A stretch of DNA of 37,960 nucleotides, from the NCBI GenBank assembly GCA_964609385.1, contig CAZSSM010000068.1, positions 1-37,960 of the forward strand. The letters are read 5' to 3'. This document shows, in pieces, positions 16,648 to 23,898 of this stretch. Both the position numbers and the translations under genes were made by a program. Source of the DNA: CAZSSM01 sp964609385. GTDB lineage: Bacteria; Planctomycetota; Planctomycetia; Isosphaerales; Isosphaeraceae. Every line of letters starts with the position of its first letter. Within the stretch, counting starts at the first letter, position 1. The notes beneath the pieces are model-generated. The model saw only the letters and a list, made by a program, of their open reading frames with translations. It did not search any database and had not been told where the DNA came from.

Positions 16648-18210
16648 TTAGGACCATTCCGACACGGAGCTGGTCCATGACTGGAAGAGCGAAGCGTGGA
16701 TGTCGGTGACCCGGAGCCGATCGGGCATCTGGTAATCCTCAGACAGGTCCTCGGACTGCACCGTCTCGAGGTACCAGAACCAGACATCGACGAAGTGGTC
16801 GTTCTCGATCACTAGGTTGATATATTGGCCAAAGGAGACGTGATCATCGAAGGAGACGTTGAAGAGCGAGGTCGCGATCATCTCGACGCGTTCTACGGCC
16901 GTGGCGATGCCGACCAGTCGGCGCTGGATCGATTGCGAGAGCTCGGCCTCGCTGGGAGACGCACTCTTGGATGTCCGGTCATAGACACTGGGCTTGGACG
17001 GATCGTAGTCGTCGTCCATCTCGAAGATGTCGATGGGGCTCAGGTTCGACCCCCCACCCCCTTGATCAGCTTGGGCCGGGACGTACGTGTCCGGAGGATC
17101 CGCCAGGGGCTGAGCTTTGTTGCCCATGTTGACCAACAGCGAGTAGGCCCCGACGGCTGTCGCGCCGGCGTTCTCCGCCGAATCGACCCCGCTGACCCGG
17201 ACGTAGTAGACCTGGTTCTGCCAGAGTTCTCCGACGTCGACCGAGGCGACCGCCCCATACTCCAACGCATGCTCGTCGGTCCCTCGGTGAACCAAACCAT
17301 TGTTCAGGGAGTATTTGTAGACCTCCACGCGCGGGCTCATCAGGCTCAGGTTTTCCGACTGAACGCGGATCTCCATCGTCGACGGAGGAGGACCCTGAGG
17401 GAATGTGAACTTGTACCAGTCGACGTCGTTGAGGTTGTGGATCGTGGTGCCGGAAGTCTCGATCTGATCCTTCGAATCGATCAAGTGCGTGATGTCTGTC
17501 GCGTTGACGTGGTGCCCATTGCCTTTAGCGCTGTCGAAATCGTCTTTGGGACGTTTGCCGTAGATCGATCGGACGCCGTCGCGGTCGTCGTCGGAGAGCG
17601 TCTGCTTGAGCGCGTTGTAGCTGCTGTACATGACCGCTTCAGGATTCGAGAGGTCGGCGTGTGCCATGCCGATGGCGTGGCCGACCTCGTGGATGGCGAC
17701 GGTCTGGAGGTCGTAGGTCGAGTCGATGTCCCAGTTTTGATTGGTGTTGAAGATGATGTCGCCGGCCATCGACGAGCCGTTCGAGGGCGGGGGGTAGAAG
17801 GCGCCGGCCAGCGGAAATCCCAGATCGGTGCCGAAGATCCGGATGTCACCGACGTTGGGATCGCCCTGCTGGGCATATCCTCCATAGCCCAAGCGTTGTC
17901 CGCCGTCGGGGACCTCGGCGAAATCGATGTTGGCCTTCTGTGACCAGATGGCGAAGGCCTGACGGATTTCATCCTTCCAGACCTCGGTGGGGAACTCGGC
18001 ATCGAGCGTGGCGTTCAGATCATTATCATAGTCGAACCCCAACACATTGACACCATCGGGCGCGAAACTGAAGGTAACGCGCTCCGGATAGACCCAGCTA
18101 TCCCCGGTGACGTTGTAGAGGAGGATCCGATCCTCGAGTCCCTCGAGTTGAATCGGTTTCCGAGCGGAGCGGCCGCGATTCAGTTGACGCCGGCGTCGTA
18201 GGAAATGCAT
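16648..18210 (-). CDS. LEPR-XLL-like secreted matrixin-type zinc metalloprotease
   Basis: 520 residues. LEGLEDRILLY (about residues 22-32) after a very basic start is an LEPR-XLL variant. Residues about 35-215 are a matrixin catalytic domain: the zinc site H174-E-x-x-H178-x-x-G-x-x-H184 in HEVGHAIGMAH, then the Met-turn in AVMYSSY (M194), and a family-like end at DRDGVRSIYG. The GDIRIFG and AGDIIFN strands precede the helix, as in MMPs. Residues about 240-360 form a PPC-like beta domain (DVDWYKFTFP, QVYYVRVSG), and a C-terminal region of about 150 residues is unrecognised. GGGAGGGAG about 8 bases upstream supports the ATG. It should cleave proteins outside the cytoplasm; no inhibitory cysteine-switch propeptide is visible. 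Confidence 0.92.
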   Translation of the reverse strand: MHFLRRRRQLNRGRSARKPIQLEGLEDRILLYNVTGDSWVYPERVTFSFAPDGVNVLGFDYDNDLNATLDAEFPTEVWKDEIRQAFAIWSQKANIDFAEVPDGGQRLGYGGYAQQGDPNVGDIRIFGTDLGFPLAGAFYPPPSNGSSMAGDIIFNTNQNWDIDSTYDLQTVAIHEVGHAIGMAHADLSNPEAVMYSSYNALKQTLSDDDRDGVRSIYGKRPKDDFDSAKGNGHHVNATDITHLIDSKDQIETSGTTIHNLNDVDWYKFTFPQGPPPSTMEIRVQSENLSLMSPRVEVYKYSLNNGLVHRGTDEHALEYGAVASVDVGELWQNQVYYVRVSGVDSAENAGATAVGAYSLLVNMGNKAQPLADPPDTYVPAQADQGGGGSNLSPIDIFEMDDDYDPSKPSVYDRTSKSASPSEAELSQSIQRRLVGIATAVERVEMIATSLFNVSFDDHVSFGQYINLVIENDHFVDVWFWYLETVQSEDLSEDYQMPDRLRVTDIHASLFQSWTSSVSEWS

Positions 18211-18622
18211 CGCTTGATCTCCCTCCCGATCAAAGGAATCCCAACGAGCTGGATCACCGACCTCGGCGGATCCGAGGTGGGGGATGATCCGAAACTGGCT
18301 CGTCCTCTTCCTAAGACTAAATCGGGATTGGCCGTCCGGCCGAACGGCGTGACGGACGTTGATTGCAAGGAGCGATTGGTGAGTCGGCTAAGCAGCAGTC
18401 CCGGAACCGACACGAACCGAGGCGATCGAGGCGCCCGAAAATATGAACGAAAACGGGACAACAGCCCGAACGCTGTTGCCCCGTTGTGGTGGCCCCTGGT
18501 GACTCGGCTATCCGTTCCGGATTGTCGAGTCACGGCATGGTGGTCCCCGAGAGGGGGGACCGATGTGGTGTGCCCGCGATCGTGAGTCGAGTCGATCAGA
18601 GTATCGTCACACCCAAGCGTGT
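18211..18622. other. 412-bp intergenic region
   Basis: It lies between the matrixin-like gene start and the end of the repeat-protein gene. It holds a good intrinsic terminator (18450-18483) and, near 18210, the upstream region of the matrixin gene. No gene is apparent. Confidence 0.6.
18450..18483 (-). terminator. Intrinsic terminator of the repeat-protein gene
   Basis: Read on the minus strand, an 11-bp stem (CGGGGCAACAG with CTGTTGTCCCG, one G-U pair) encloses an 8-base loop and is followed at once by TTTT. It lies about 140 bp past the stop at 18623. Confidence 0.7.
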
Positions 18623-19223
18623 TCAACCTTTGCCGGGAACTTGCGGGGCCGGCACGGCCTTTTGAGGGACCGGGTGAACCTTGGCCGGCGCGTGGGGGAT
18701 CTGCTTCTGCGGCGNNNNNNNNNNNNNNNNNNNNNNNNNNNNNNNNNNNNNNNNNNNNNNNNNNNNNNNNNNNNNNNNNNNNNNNNNNNNNNNNNNNNNN
18801 NNNNNNNNNNNNNNCAGGGTGGACCTTGGTGGGGACCACCGGGAGATGCTTCTTGGGCGGATCTTGGGGCGTCGGCAGAAGCTTCTTGGGGGCCTGCGGG
18901 GTGGGCAGGTACTTCTTAGGCGGATCCTGAGGTGTGGGGATCGACTTGACGGTCACCTTAGGCATCGGCAGTTGCTTCTGCGGTGCTGGGCGAACCTTAG
19001 TCGGCACGTGGGGGATCTGCTTCTGCGGCGCAGGGTGGACCTTGGTGGGGACCACCGGGAGATGCTTCTTGGGCGGATCTTGGGGGGTGGGCAGGTACTT
19101 CTTAGGGGCCTGCGGGGTGGGCAGTTGCTTCTGCGGCGCCGGGACGGCCTTCTGAGGGACCGGCACACCGACCTGGCCGAAGCCCAAGCCGGTCAGGGCG
19201 AGGATCAGGACCAAACTACTCAT
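18623..19223 (-). CDS. Exported Pro/Lys/Gln-rich repeat protein, interrupted by an assembly gap
   Basis: The N-terminus is a signal peptide (MSSLVLILALTGLGFGQ). The rest is proline-rich repeats built from units such as LPTPQDPPKKHLP, VVPTKVHP and APQKQIPH; about every third residue is Pro, which favours a polyproline-II rod. ATG 19223 was chosen over the ATG at 19232 because AAGG then lies 9 bases upstream. Beyond the 100-N gap the repeat continues in a different frame (PQKQIPHAPAKVHP) to a TGA at 18623-18625. If the true gap is a multiple of 3 the frame is restored; with zero missing bases the protein has 166 residues. I recognise no enzyme domain. It may be a cell-surface or wall-spacing protein. 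Confidence 0.75.
18715..18814. other. 100-N assembly gap inside a repeat
   Basis: The flanks are copies of the same repeat. The 24 bases before the gap (18691-18714) equal 19007-19030, and the 55 bases after it (18815-18869) equal 19031-19085. In the intact copy these two pieces are directly adjacent. The 100 Ns are thus probably a placeholder. Confidence 0.9.
18815..19085. repeat. Imperfect tandem repeats, coding
   Basis: A 55-base stretch at 18815-18869 recurs exactly at 19031-19085, with shorter degenerate units between. It encodes the Pro/Lys-rich repeats on the minus strand and continues left of the gap. Confidence 0.8.
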
Positions 19224-19660
19224 GGCGATCATCCTTGAAAAACGGGTCGGCAGAGAATCGTTCCGAGCGAATCGCCGGTCAGCGACTCGACCGTGGCCAC
19301 CGAGGCGGAGTCGCCGAGGGTTCGCCGGAACCTCACGATCCATCGATGTTGGGACCAAGCCCCGGGGCACTACCAAGGGATATCGGACACCGCCGTCCGC
19401 GCATTGATCGTGAGTTGAGAAAAGCGGTAAGCTGTCAACTGTGAGGGTCCTAGGGGGAATGGCTACCTTGTGGTGCAGCTCGTGCCAGAAGGTCGTATTG
19501 GTATCGACTCCGTTTTTTGGACGTGCCGAAACAACCAGAGTCACATCCATGCCGGGGACGACTGGTCCCAACGCGCTTTGTGGATGGTGAATTCGTCGTC
19601 CCGTTCCGTCCGCGATTCTCCGGCGGTCGGCTCACTGAATTGCTATGCCCGGGAGGCAGC
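19224..19660. other. 437-bp divergent intergenic region
   Basis: It lies between the starts of the repeat-protein gene and the transglutaminase-like gene, so it must carry promoters for both. A weak inverted repeat (AGTTGA/TCAACT) lies near 19414-19441. I find no convincing -35/-10 pair or gene. Confidence 0.5.
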
Positions 19661-21325
19661 ATGCACCGCGTCACGAAATCTGAGATCCCGATGTTGAGGC
19701 GCTCCGGCCTCCTGGCCCTGCTAATGATCTGGACCGGCCTGACGTCGGCCGGGGCTCAGGACGGTGATAGCCTGGGGGATGCGGTGAGCCCCCCGTTTGT
19801 TCGAGTCCCGCTGGGTGGCTCGATCACAGCGGGGCCCGATGAGGGGCCCTTCGCGGTCTATGTGCCGACCCGCTTTGGTGGCGTCCTGACGATCGAGGCG
19901 TCGCAAGGTCAGGTCACCCAACTGACTGGTCCAGATCGAGTCTCTCAGGCGAATGGTCGAGACGTAGGCCAAGGTCGTCATGGGTGGTACACATTCCGTA
20001 TCGAGGGGGCTGAGTCGCGATACACAGTCTCGAGCCGGTTCGTCCAGACCGCTCGGAGCCGTCGACGCCCCTGGAACTTCTACTATTGGCCAACCAAGGC
20101 GGACGTGATCAACGAGCCATGGGCCGGTGGCAACGGCCGTGTCGACACCAGGCAGCTCCGGGGCGACGACCGATTGGTCTCGGCGCCCGGCGGGTACATC
20201 GAGCCAGGTCGCGATGTGATCACGGCCGGACCCAACGGTCTACTCGAGACCCCTGTGCAGTCGGGTGACGAGTCGACCTGGTTCCCGAACTTGTATGATG
20301 ACCTGACCTATCGGGGCGCCGACGGCGCGATGTATCAGACTCCGGCCCCGATGCTCAAGTACGATCAGATCTATGGGACATCGGCCCGTCAATGGGAGGC
20401 GGCTAATAGCCAGACCCTGGACATTCAGCGCTGGCCGGGACACTGCCTCGGCGGCGCTGTGGCCTCACTCCTTCTCAACGAGCCGATGCCGGCGCCAGGC
20501 TCGGGGTTGACCGCCGACGAGTTGAAGGGACTTTATGCCGAGTTAGGTGAAAATCACTTCAATCAACAGATCGGCGACAAATACATCACGCATATCGCCG
20601 CGGGTCCGCCGAGGCCCGGTCCCGATGCCTGTGACCGGTCGGCCGCGCCGTTCCACGCGATCCTCGAACATTACCTTGCCGGCCGAAAGAAGGCGTTGTT
20701 GGGCAACCTCCGCGCTTTCCCGCCCCGAGGTACCCCGAACGAGGTCTGGAACCACGGCGTCTTTCAGTATATCGCCACGTATCACGCGGTGCCCGGTGGT
20801 CCCGAGACGGCTGTTCGGCTCGAGGTCGAGTTGTTTGCCAACTCGGGCAACTCGCTCAACGGCGAAGACACCGAGCCCCGAAAGATCTCCTACGAATACA
20901 CCCTGGCCTATCGGCTCGATGGGGCCATCGACGAGGTCAACGTTTGGGGCAACGATTGGATTCGGGTCCGAGGTGACGCGATGTATGCCCCCTTGAACTT
21001 GATGGATGTCGTCAGCACGCGTTGGAACGGGCACAACCCGATGATCTCTGAGTCGAATGTCCGATCGCTTGATGTGGCCAACGGCGGGAGTCGCGCGCGG
21101 TTCGGGTCGACCCCGCGTCGGTTCGTCCCGGTCGCCTCCTACGAGGCCGGTCGTGCCCCAATGTTTACTAGTAATAACGGCGGCGGTGGCGGGTTCTTCG
21201 ATGGGGGGCTCTTCGACGGCGGTCTTTTCGGGCGCGGTGGCCGGCTCTTCGGCGGCAATCCCACGACGGTCAGTGCACCGACCGGACCGCGTAACGGCCT
21301 GATTCGGCTTTTCGGTGGTCGCTGA
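19661..21325 (+). CDS. Secreted transglutaminase-elicitor (GP42)-like protein
   Basis: 554 residues with a signal peptide (hydrophobic residues 16-33, ending SAGAQ). The centre resembles the transglutaminase-elicitor family known from Phytophthora GP42. PAPMLKYDQIYG is followed by WPGHCLGGAVASLLLNEP with a candidate nucleophile Cys at about 262. FHAILEHYLAGRKKALL has a candidate His at about 332. EVWNHGVFQYIATY and a strand-rich end (YEYTLAYRLDGAIDEVNVWGNDW) come next. The family cross-links proteins through Gln-Lys bonds. The last 60 residues are a Gly/Phe-rich tail (GGLFDGGLFGRGG). The frame extends to 19517, but GGGAGG just before ATG 19661 fixes the start. The family call is from recalled motifs; activity is inferred. 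Confidence 0.65.
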   Translation: MHRVTKSEIPMLRRSGLLALLMIWTGLTSAGAQDGDSLGDAVSPPFVRVPLGGSITAGPDEGPFAVYVPTRFGGVLTIEASQGQVTQLTGPDRVSQANGRDVGQGRHGWYTFRIEGAESRYTVSSRFVQTARSRRRPWNFYYWPTKADVINEPWAGGNGRVDTRQLRGDDRLVSAPGGYIEPGRDVITAGPNGLLETPVQSGDESTWFPNLYDDLTYRGADGAMYQTPAPMLKYDQIYGTSARQWEAANSQTLDIQRWPGHCLGGAVASLLLNEPMPAPGSGLTADELKGLYAELGENHFNQQIGDKYITHIAAGPPRPGPDACDRSAAPFHAILEHYLAGRKKALLGNLRAFPPRGTPNEVWNHGVFQYIATYHAVPGGPETAVRLEVELFANSGNSLNGEDTEPRKISYEYTLAYRLDGAIDEVNVWGNDWIRVRGDAMYAPLNLMDVVSTRWNGHNPMISESNVRSLDVANGGSRARFGSTPRRFVPVASYEAGRAPMFTSNNGGGGGFFDGGLFDGGLFGRGGRLFGGNPTTVSAPTGPRNGLIRLFGGR

Positions 21326-21687
21326 TCTGATTCGACTGGTCCGAACCCGACATCGCAAGCTTGAGTCGAGTGAAATGTGAACCTCGTTTTGGTTGTGTTC
21401 GGATTTGAGCTCGATCGGTTTTATGTTTTTCAAACACAGGCGCCGACCTGGGAGATCCGAGATTTCCCGAGTCGGCGTTTCTCGTTGTAAGGTTAATGGC
21501 TCGCTAAGCCGTCCGCGTTGCGACCTCGCCAGATCGGTTCAAGTCGATGATAGGGCCGCGACGAACTAGACAGAACGGAGACTCGAATGCGGAATTCCGC
21601 GATCTGCGGTCCTGTTCGACTCGCTCGAACAGCGTCGTCGCGGTCGCAGATGGTCCGTTGTCCGCCTCGCTCCTTGAAGGGGATCGC
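21326..21687. other. 362-bp intergenic region
   Basis: It lies between the transglutaminase-like gene and the next operon. It contains the intrinsic terminator at 21441-21485, then about 200 bp that should carry the promoter of the small membrane protein operon. No gene is apparent. Confidence 0.6.
21441..21485 (+). terminator. Intrinsic terminator of the transglutaminase-like gene
   Basis: CGCCGAC pairs with GTCGGCG. The stem continues after one mismatch and one wobble with GGGA/TCCC and is followed by TTTCTCGTT. It lies about 115 bp past the stop at 21325. Confidence 0.7.
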
Positions 21688-22032
21688 ATGATGTCGGTTC
21701 AACGCTGGGTCCCTCCTCGGGGCCGTCGGCGGTCCCCATCTCCGGGCGATCCCCTGCTCGTCCTAATCCGCGTGCCTCGACTCCCGAATTCGGAACGTCG
21801 AGCAGGTCGTCCTCGGACGGCACCAGGACACGGACCGGTTGGCAAGCCCGCTCAGCTTCGGTCCCGGATCGCTCCAATCGCAGCGACCTTGATCGTCTGC
21901 TCCGGATTGGCCGTGGTCGCGGTCCTGCTGATGATCCATTTACCACAAGTCCTGGTTCCGACGAGCGATCCCGATCCGCCACGTGTCACGATTTCGTTGG
22001 ATCGATCCGATCTAAGCGATACGCGCAAGTGA
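21688..22032 (+). CDS. Small single-pass membrane protein, first gene of an EPS/secretion-type operon
   Basis: About 114 residues. A basic, Pro/Arg-rich N-terminal half (RWVPPRGRRRS) is followed by one transmembrane helix (IAPIAATLIVCSGLAVVAVL) at about residues 61-85 and a short tail ending RSDLSDTRK. The frame is open from 21547, but GAAGGGG just before the ATGs at 21688/21691 marks the start. I recognise no family. It is followed after 86 bp by the CpsD-like gene and then the ExeA-like gene, so it may be the membrane partner of one of them, inferred from order alone. Confidence 0.65.
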   Translation: MMSVQRWVPPRGRRRSPSPGDPLLVLIRVPRLPNSERRAGRPRTAPGHGPVGKPAQLRSRIAPIAATLIVCSGLAVVAVLLMIHLPQVLVPTSDPDPPRVTISLDRSDLSDTRK

Positions 22033-22118
22033 GTATGTTTTGAATTTTCGGGGTCGTGGAGTGCCTGTCACCAATCGGGTCGCAGGATGATCCCGATCCG
22101 GATTCTCGGAGGAGTTCG

Positions 22119-22898
22119 ATGCAGGACGTTGATCAGGCCTTGGCGCGTCTCTACGACCGCCGCGATCGTCGCCCCGCTCCGGCGTCGGATCCTCAACGGC
22201 GATCCGCCCCTGGGCCTCATTTCGCCATGGATTCGAAGGGGCAAACCCGGGATTCCGGCGGATCGTTCGACGACGAGGTGGTTTGGCCGGAGACGGTCCG
22301 CGAGTTGGAACGTGTGCACGGCCGTCGTTTCGCAGAGTTGGCCGGCCACCTCGAAGCCTGGCACCGGGATCATCAGATGCGGGTGATCCTCGTAACCAGT
22401 TGTCATCGTGCCGAGGGGCGGACGACCTTGGTGCTTGCCACCGCACGAGCACTAGCTCAGACCAATCTGCGTGTGGCGATCCTCGACGGGGATCTGACCG
22501 GCCCGATGCTGGCAACGACCCTTGGACTCCGACCTCGGTTCGGCCTGGACGATGTCGTCGAGCGAGATATCGTCCTGGACGAAGTGATTCGGACGACCCG
22601 CTCGCCGAGGCTTGCGATCGTGCCATTGAGACGTCCCGTCGAACGGCCCCGGGACTTTCTGGAATCGCCCCAGTGGTCATGCACGATGGCGCGGCTCAGG
22701 CGGACCTATGATTTGGTCCTGATCGATGGGAGTCCGCTGTTCACGGGTCTCAACGCGACGGTCCTGCACAACTCGGTTGACGGGGCGATCGTGGTCCGAC
22801 ATCGCGACCTGACGGGCGAGCGTGGGATCCGACGGGCCTCCGAGGTCCTTGAGGCGGCTGGGGTCCCCCTGCTGGGTCTGGCCGAGACGTTCGTCTGA
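22119..22898 (+). CDS. CpsD/MinD-like P-loop protein (BY-kinase-like, altered Walker A)
   Basis: About 259 residues. The nucleotide-binding core starts near residue 110 with VILVTSCHRAEGRTTLVLATARALA, where CpsD/CapB tyrosine kinases and MinD proteins have GxGK(S/T)T: the Lys is Arg here. The Walker A' motif is VAILDGDLTGPML and the Walker B-like strand is YDLVLIDGSPL. The end (AAGVPLLGLAETFV) lacks the C-terminal tyrosine cluster of BY-kinases. ATG 22119 is preceded by GGAGGAG at about 5 bases. In EPS loci such proteins control chain length and export. With the ExeA-like gene next to it, the arrangement recalls the tyrosine-kinase/ATPase pair of PEP-CTERM-type EPS loci. Kinase activity is uncertain. 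Confidence 0.82.
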   Translation: MQDVDQALARLYDRRDRRPAPASDPQRRSAPGPHFAMDSKGQTRDSGGSFDDEVVWPETVRELERVHGRRFAELAGHLEAWHRDHQMRVILVTSCHRAEGRTTLVLATARALAQTNLRVAILDGDLTGPMLATTLGLRPRFGLDDVVERDIVLDEVIRTTRSPRLAIVPLRRPVERPRDFLESPQWSCTMARLRRTYDLVLIDGSPLFTGLNATVLHNSVDGAIVVRHRDLTGERGIRRASEVLEAAGVPLLGLAETFV

Positions 22899-23018
22899 TC
22901 GGGAAGCTCCTCTCCCTCTTCTCCACCAGGCCCGCATCCCGCGATCGCCTCGGCGGATGGTTTCCTCACCGATCCGACCGGAAGCGAAGGTCCGGGATCC
23001 TTCGCCGGAGACACGGGT

Positions 23019-23852
23019 TTGTACCATCAGCATTTCGGTCTGCGTCACGAGCCGTTCGCCGCCACGCATGACCCAAGCAACTACGTGCCGTTAGACTCGC
23101 GTGAGTCGGTGCTCCGCCGGCTCCGTTATGGGCTGGAGCGGGGTCGCGGCCCGGTCCTGATCTTCGGTCGGGCTGGCTTGGGTAAGACCTTGGTCGCCCG
23201 GGTTCTGGCCGAGCGGTTGAGTCAACCCTGGACCCTGCTGAACTATCCCGCCTTGGATTCCGAGTCGTGGCTCGGCTGGGTCCTGGATGATCTGATCCAC
23301 GCCTCGGCGCGACGGAACCTTGCGGTGGCCGTGCCGTGGTCGTCGTCTCAGGAGCACCCGGCGCGTCGTCTAGCGCATTGGCTCCGCGGGATGGTCACCC
23401 AAGGCGTTCGGCCTGTCCTGATCGTCGACGAGGCGCAGTTGATCGTCGATCCACAATTGATCGAGACGATCCGTTTGATCCTCAACTTCGACGAGGACGG
23501 AGCACCGATCCTCCAGGTGATTCTCGTCGGGCAACCTGAGGTGATTCTCGGTCTGGGCGAGGCCTTGTTGGACCGGATCACCGCCTCGGCGGTCCTCGAG
23601 CCGTTCGGCTTGGAGGATTCGCAAGCGTATCTGGAATCGCGCCTGATCTCGGCTGGTGCCGAGCGTCCGCTGCTCGACCCCGACGCGATTGCGATCCTCC
23701 ACGAGGCGTCCGAGGGCTCCCCGAGGCGACTCAACGCCGTGGCCGATCTGAGCTTGCTGATCGCCGCCGATCGCGGCCGAGATCGGGTCGATCGCGACTC
23801 CGTCGAGACCGCGGTCCGGGAAGTTTCGGAGATGCCCTTGAATCTGAGTTGA
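23019..23852 (+). CDS. ExeA/GspA-like AAA ATPase
   Basis: 277 residues. The opening YHQHFGLRHEPFAATHDPSNYVPL is the standard start of the ExeA/GspA family, and the related ATPase of PEP-CTERM/EPS loci has the same opening. Walker A is GRAGLGKT at about residues 50-57, Walker B is LIVDEAQLI, sensor-like VILVGQPE follows, and EGSPRRLNAVADLSLL is the typical lid helix. There is no membrane segment or peptidoglycan-binding domain, so it is the short form. The start is TTG with GGAG 8 bases upstream. Such ATPases help assemble secretion or polysaccharide-export machinery. It is the last gene of the operon, 120 bp after the CpsD-like gene. Confidence 0.9.
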   Translation: MYHQHFGLRHEPFAATHDPSNYVPLDSRESVLRRLRYGLERGRGPVLIFGRAGLGKTLVARVLAERLSQPWTLLNYPALDSESWLGWVLDDLIHASARRNLAVAVPWSSSQEHPARRLAHWLRGMVTQGVRPVLIVDEAQLIVDPQLIETIRLILNFDEDGAPILQVILVGQPEVILGLGEALLDRITASAVLEPFGLEDSQAYLESRLISAGAERPLLDPDAIAILHEASEGSPRRLNAVADLSLLIAADRGRDRVDRDSVETAVREVSEMPLNLS

Positions 23853-23872
23853 AATCGACCTTTTCTGCGATG

Positions 23873-23896
23873 AATTATGCTCAGGCGAGTATAATT
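23873..23896. terminator. Symmetric hairpin between convergent genes
   Basis: AATTATGCTC-AGGC-GAGTATAATT is a 10-bp stem with one G-T pair. It lies exactly in the 46-bp gap between the stops of the ExeA-like gene and the kinase gene. It is AT-rich with no strong U-tract; a bidirectional terminator is a guess from position. Confidence 0.4.
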
Positions 23897-23898
23897 TG

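Noticed and set aside
16825..17943. 372-codon plus-strand open frame opposite the matrixin-like gene
   Set aside because: It is antisense to a protein with an intact zinc site and ribosome-binding site; its translation is Val/Asp/Arg-rich with no motif. Long antisense frames are common at this GC content.
18660..19160. Regularly spaced repeats considered as a CRISPR array or non-coding satellite
   Set aside because: The units are unequal, adjacent and keep a reading frame encoding a Pro/Lys-rich exported protein with a signal peptide and terminator.
20543..21433. 296-codon minus-strand open frame opposite the transglutaminase-like gene
   Set aside because: It overlaps conserved Cys/His blocks on the other strand and also the terminator at 21441; no motif.
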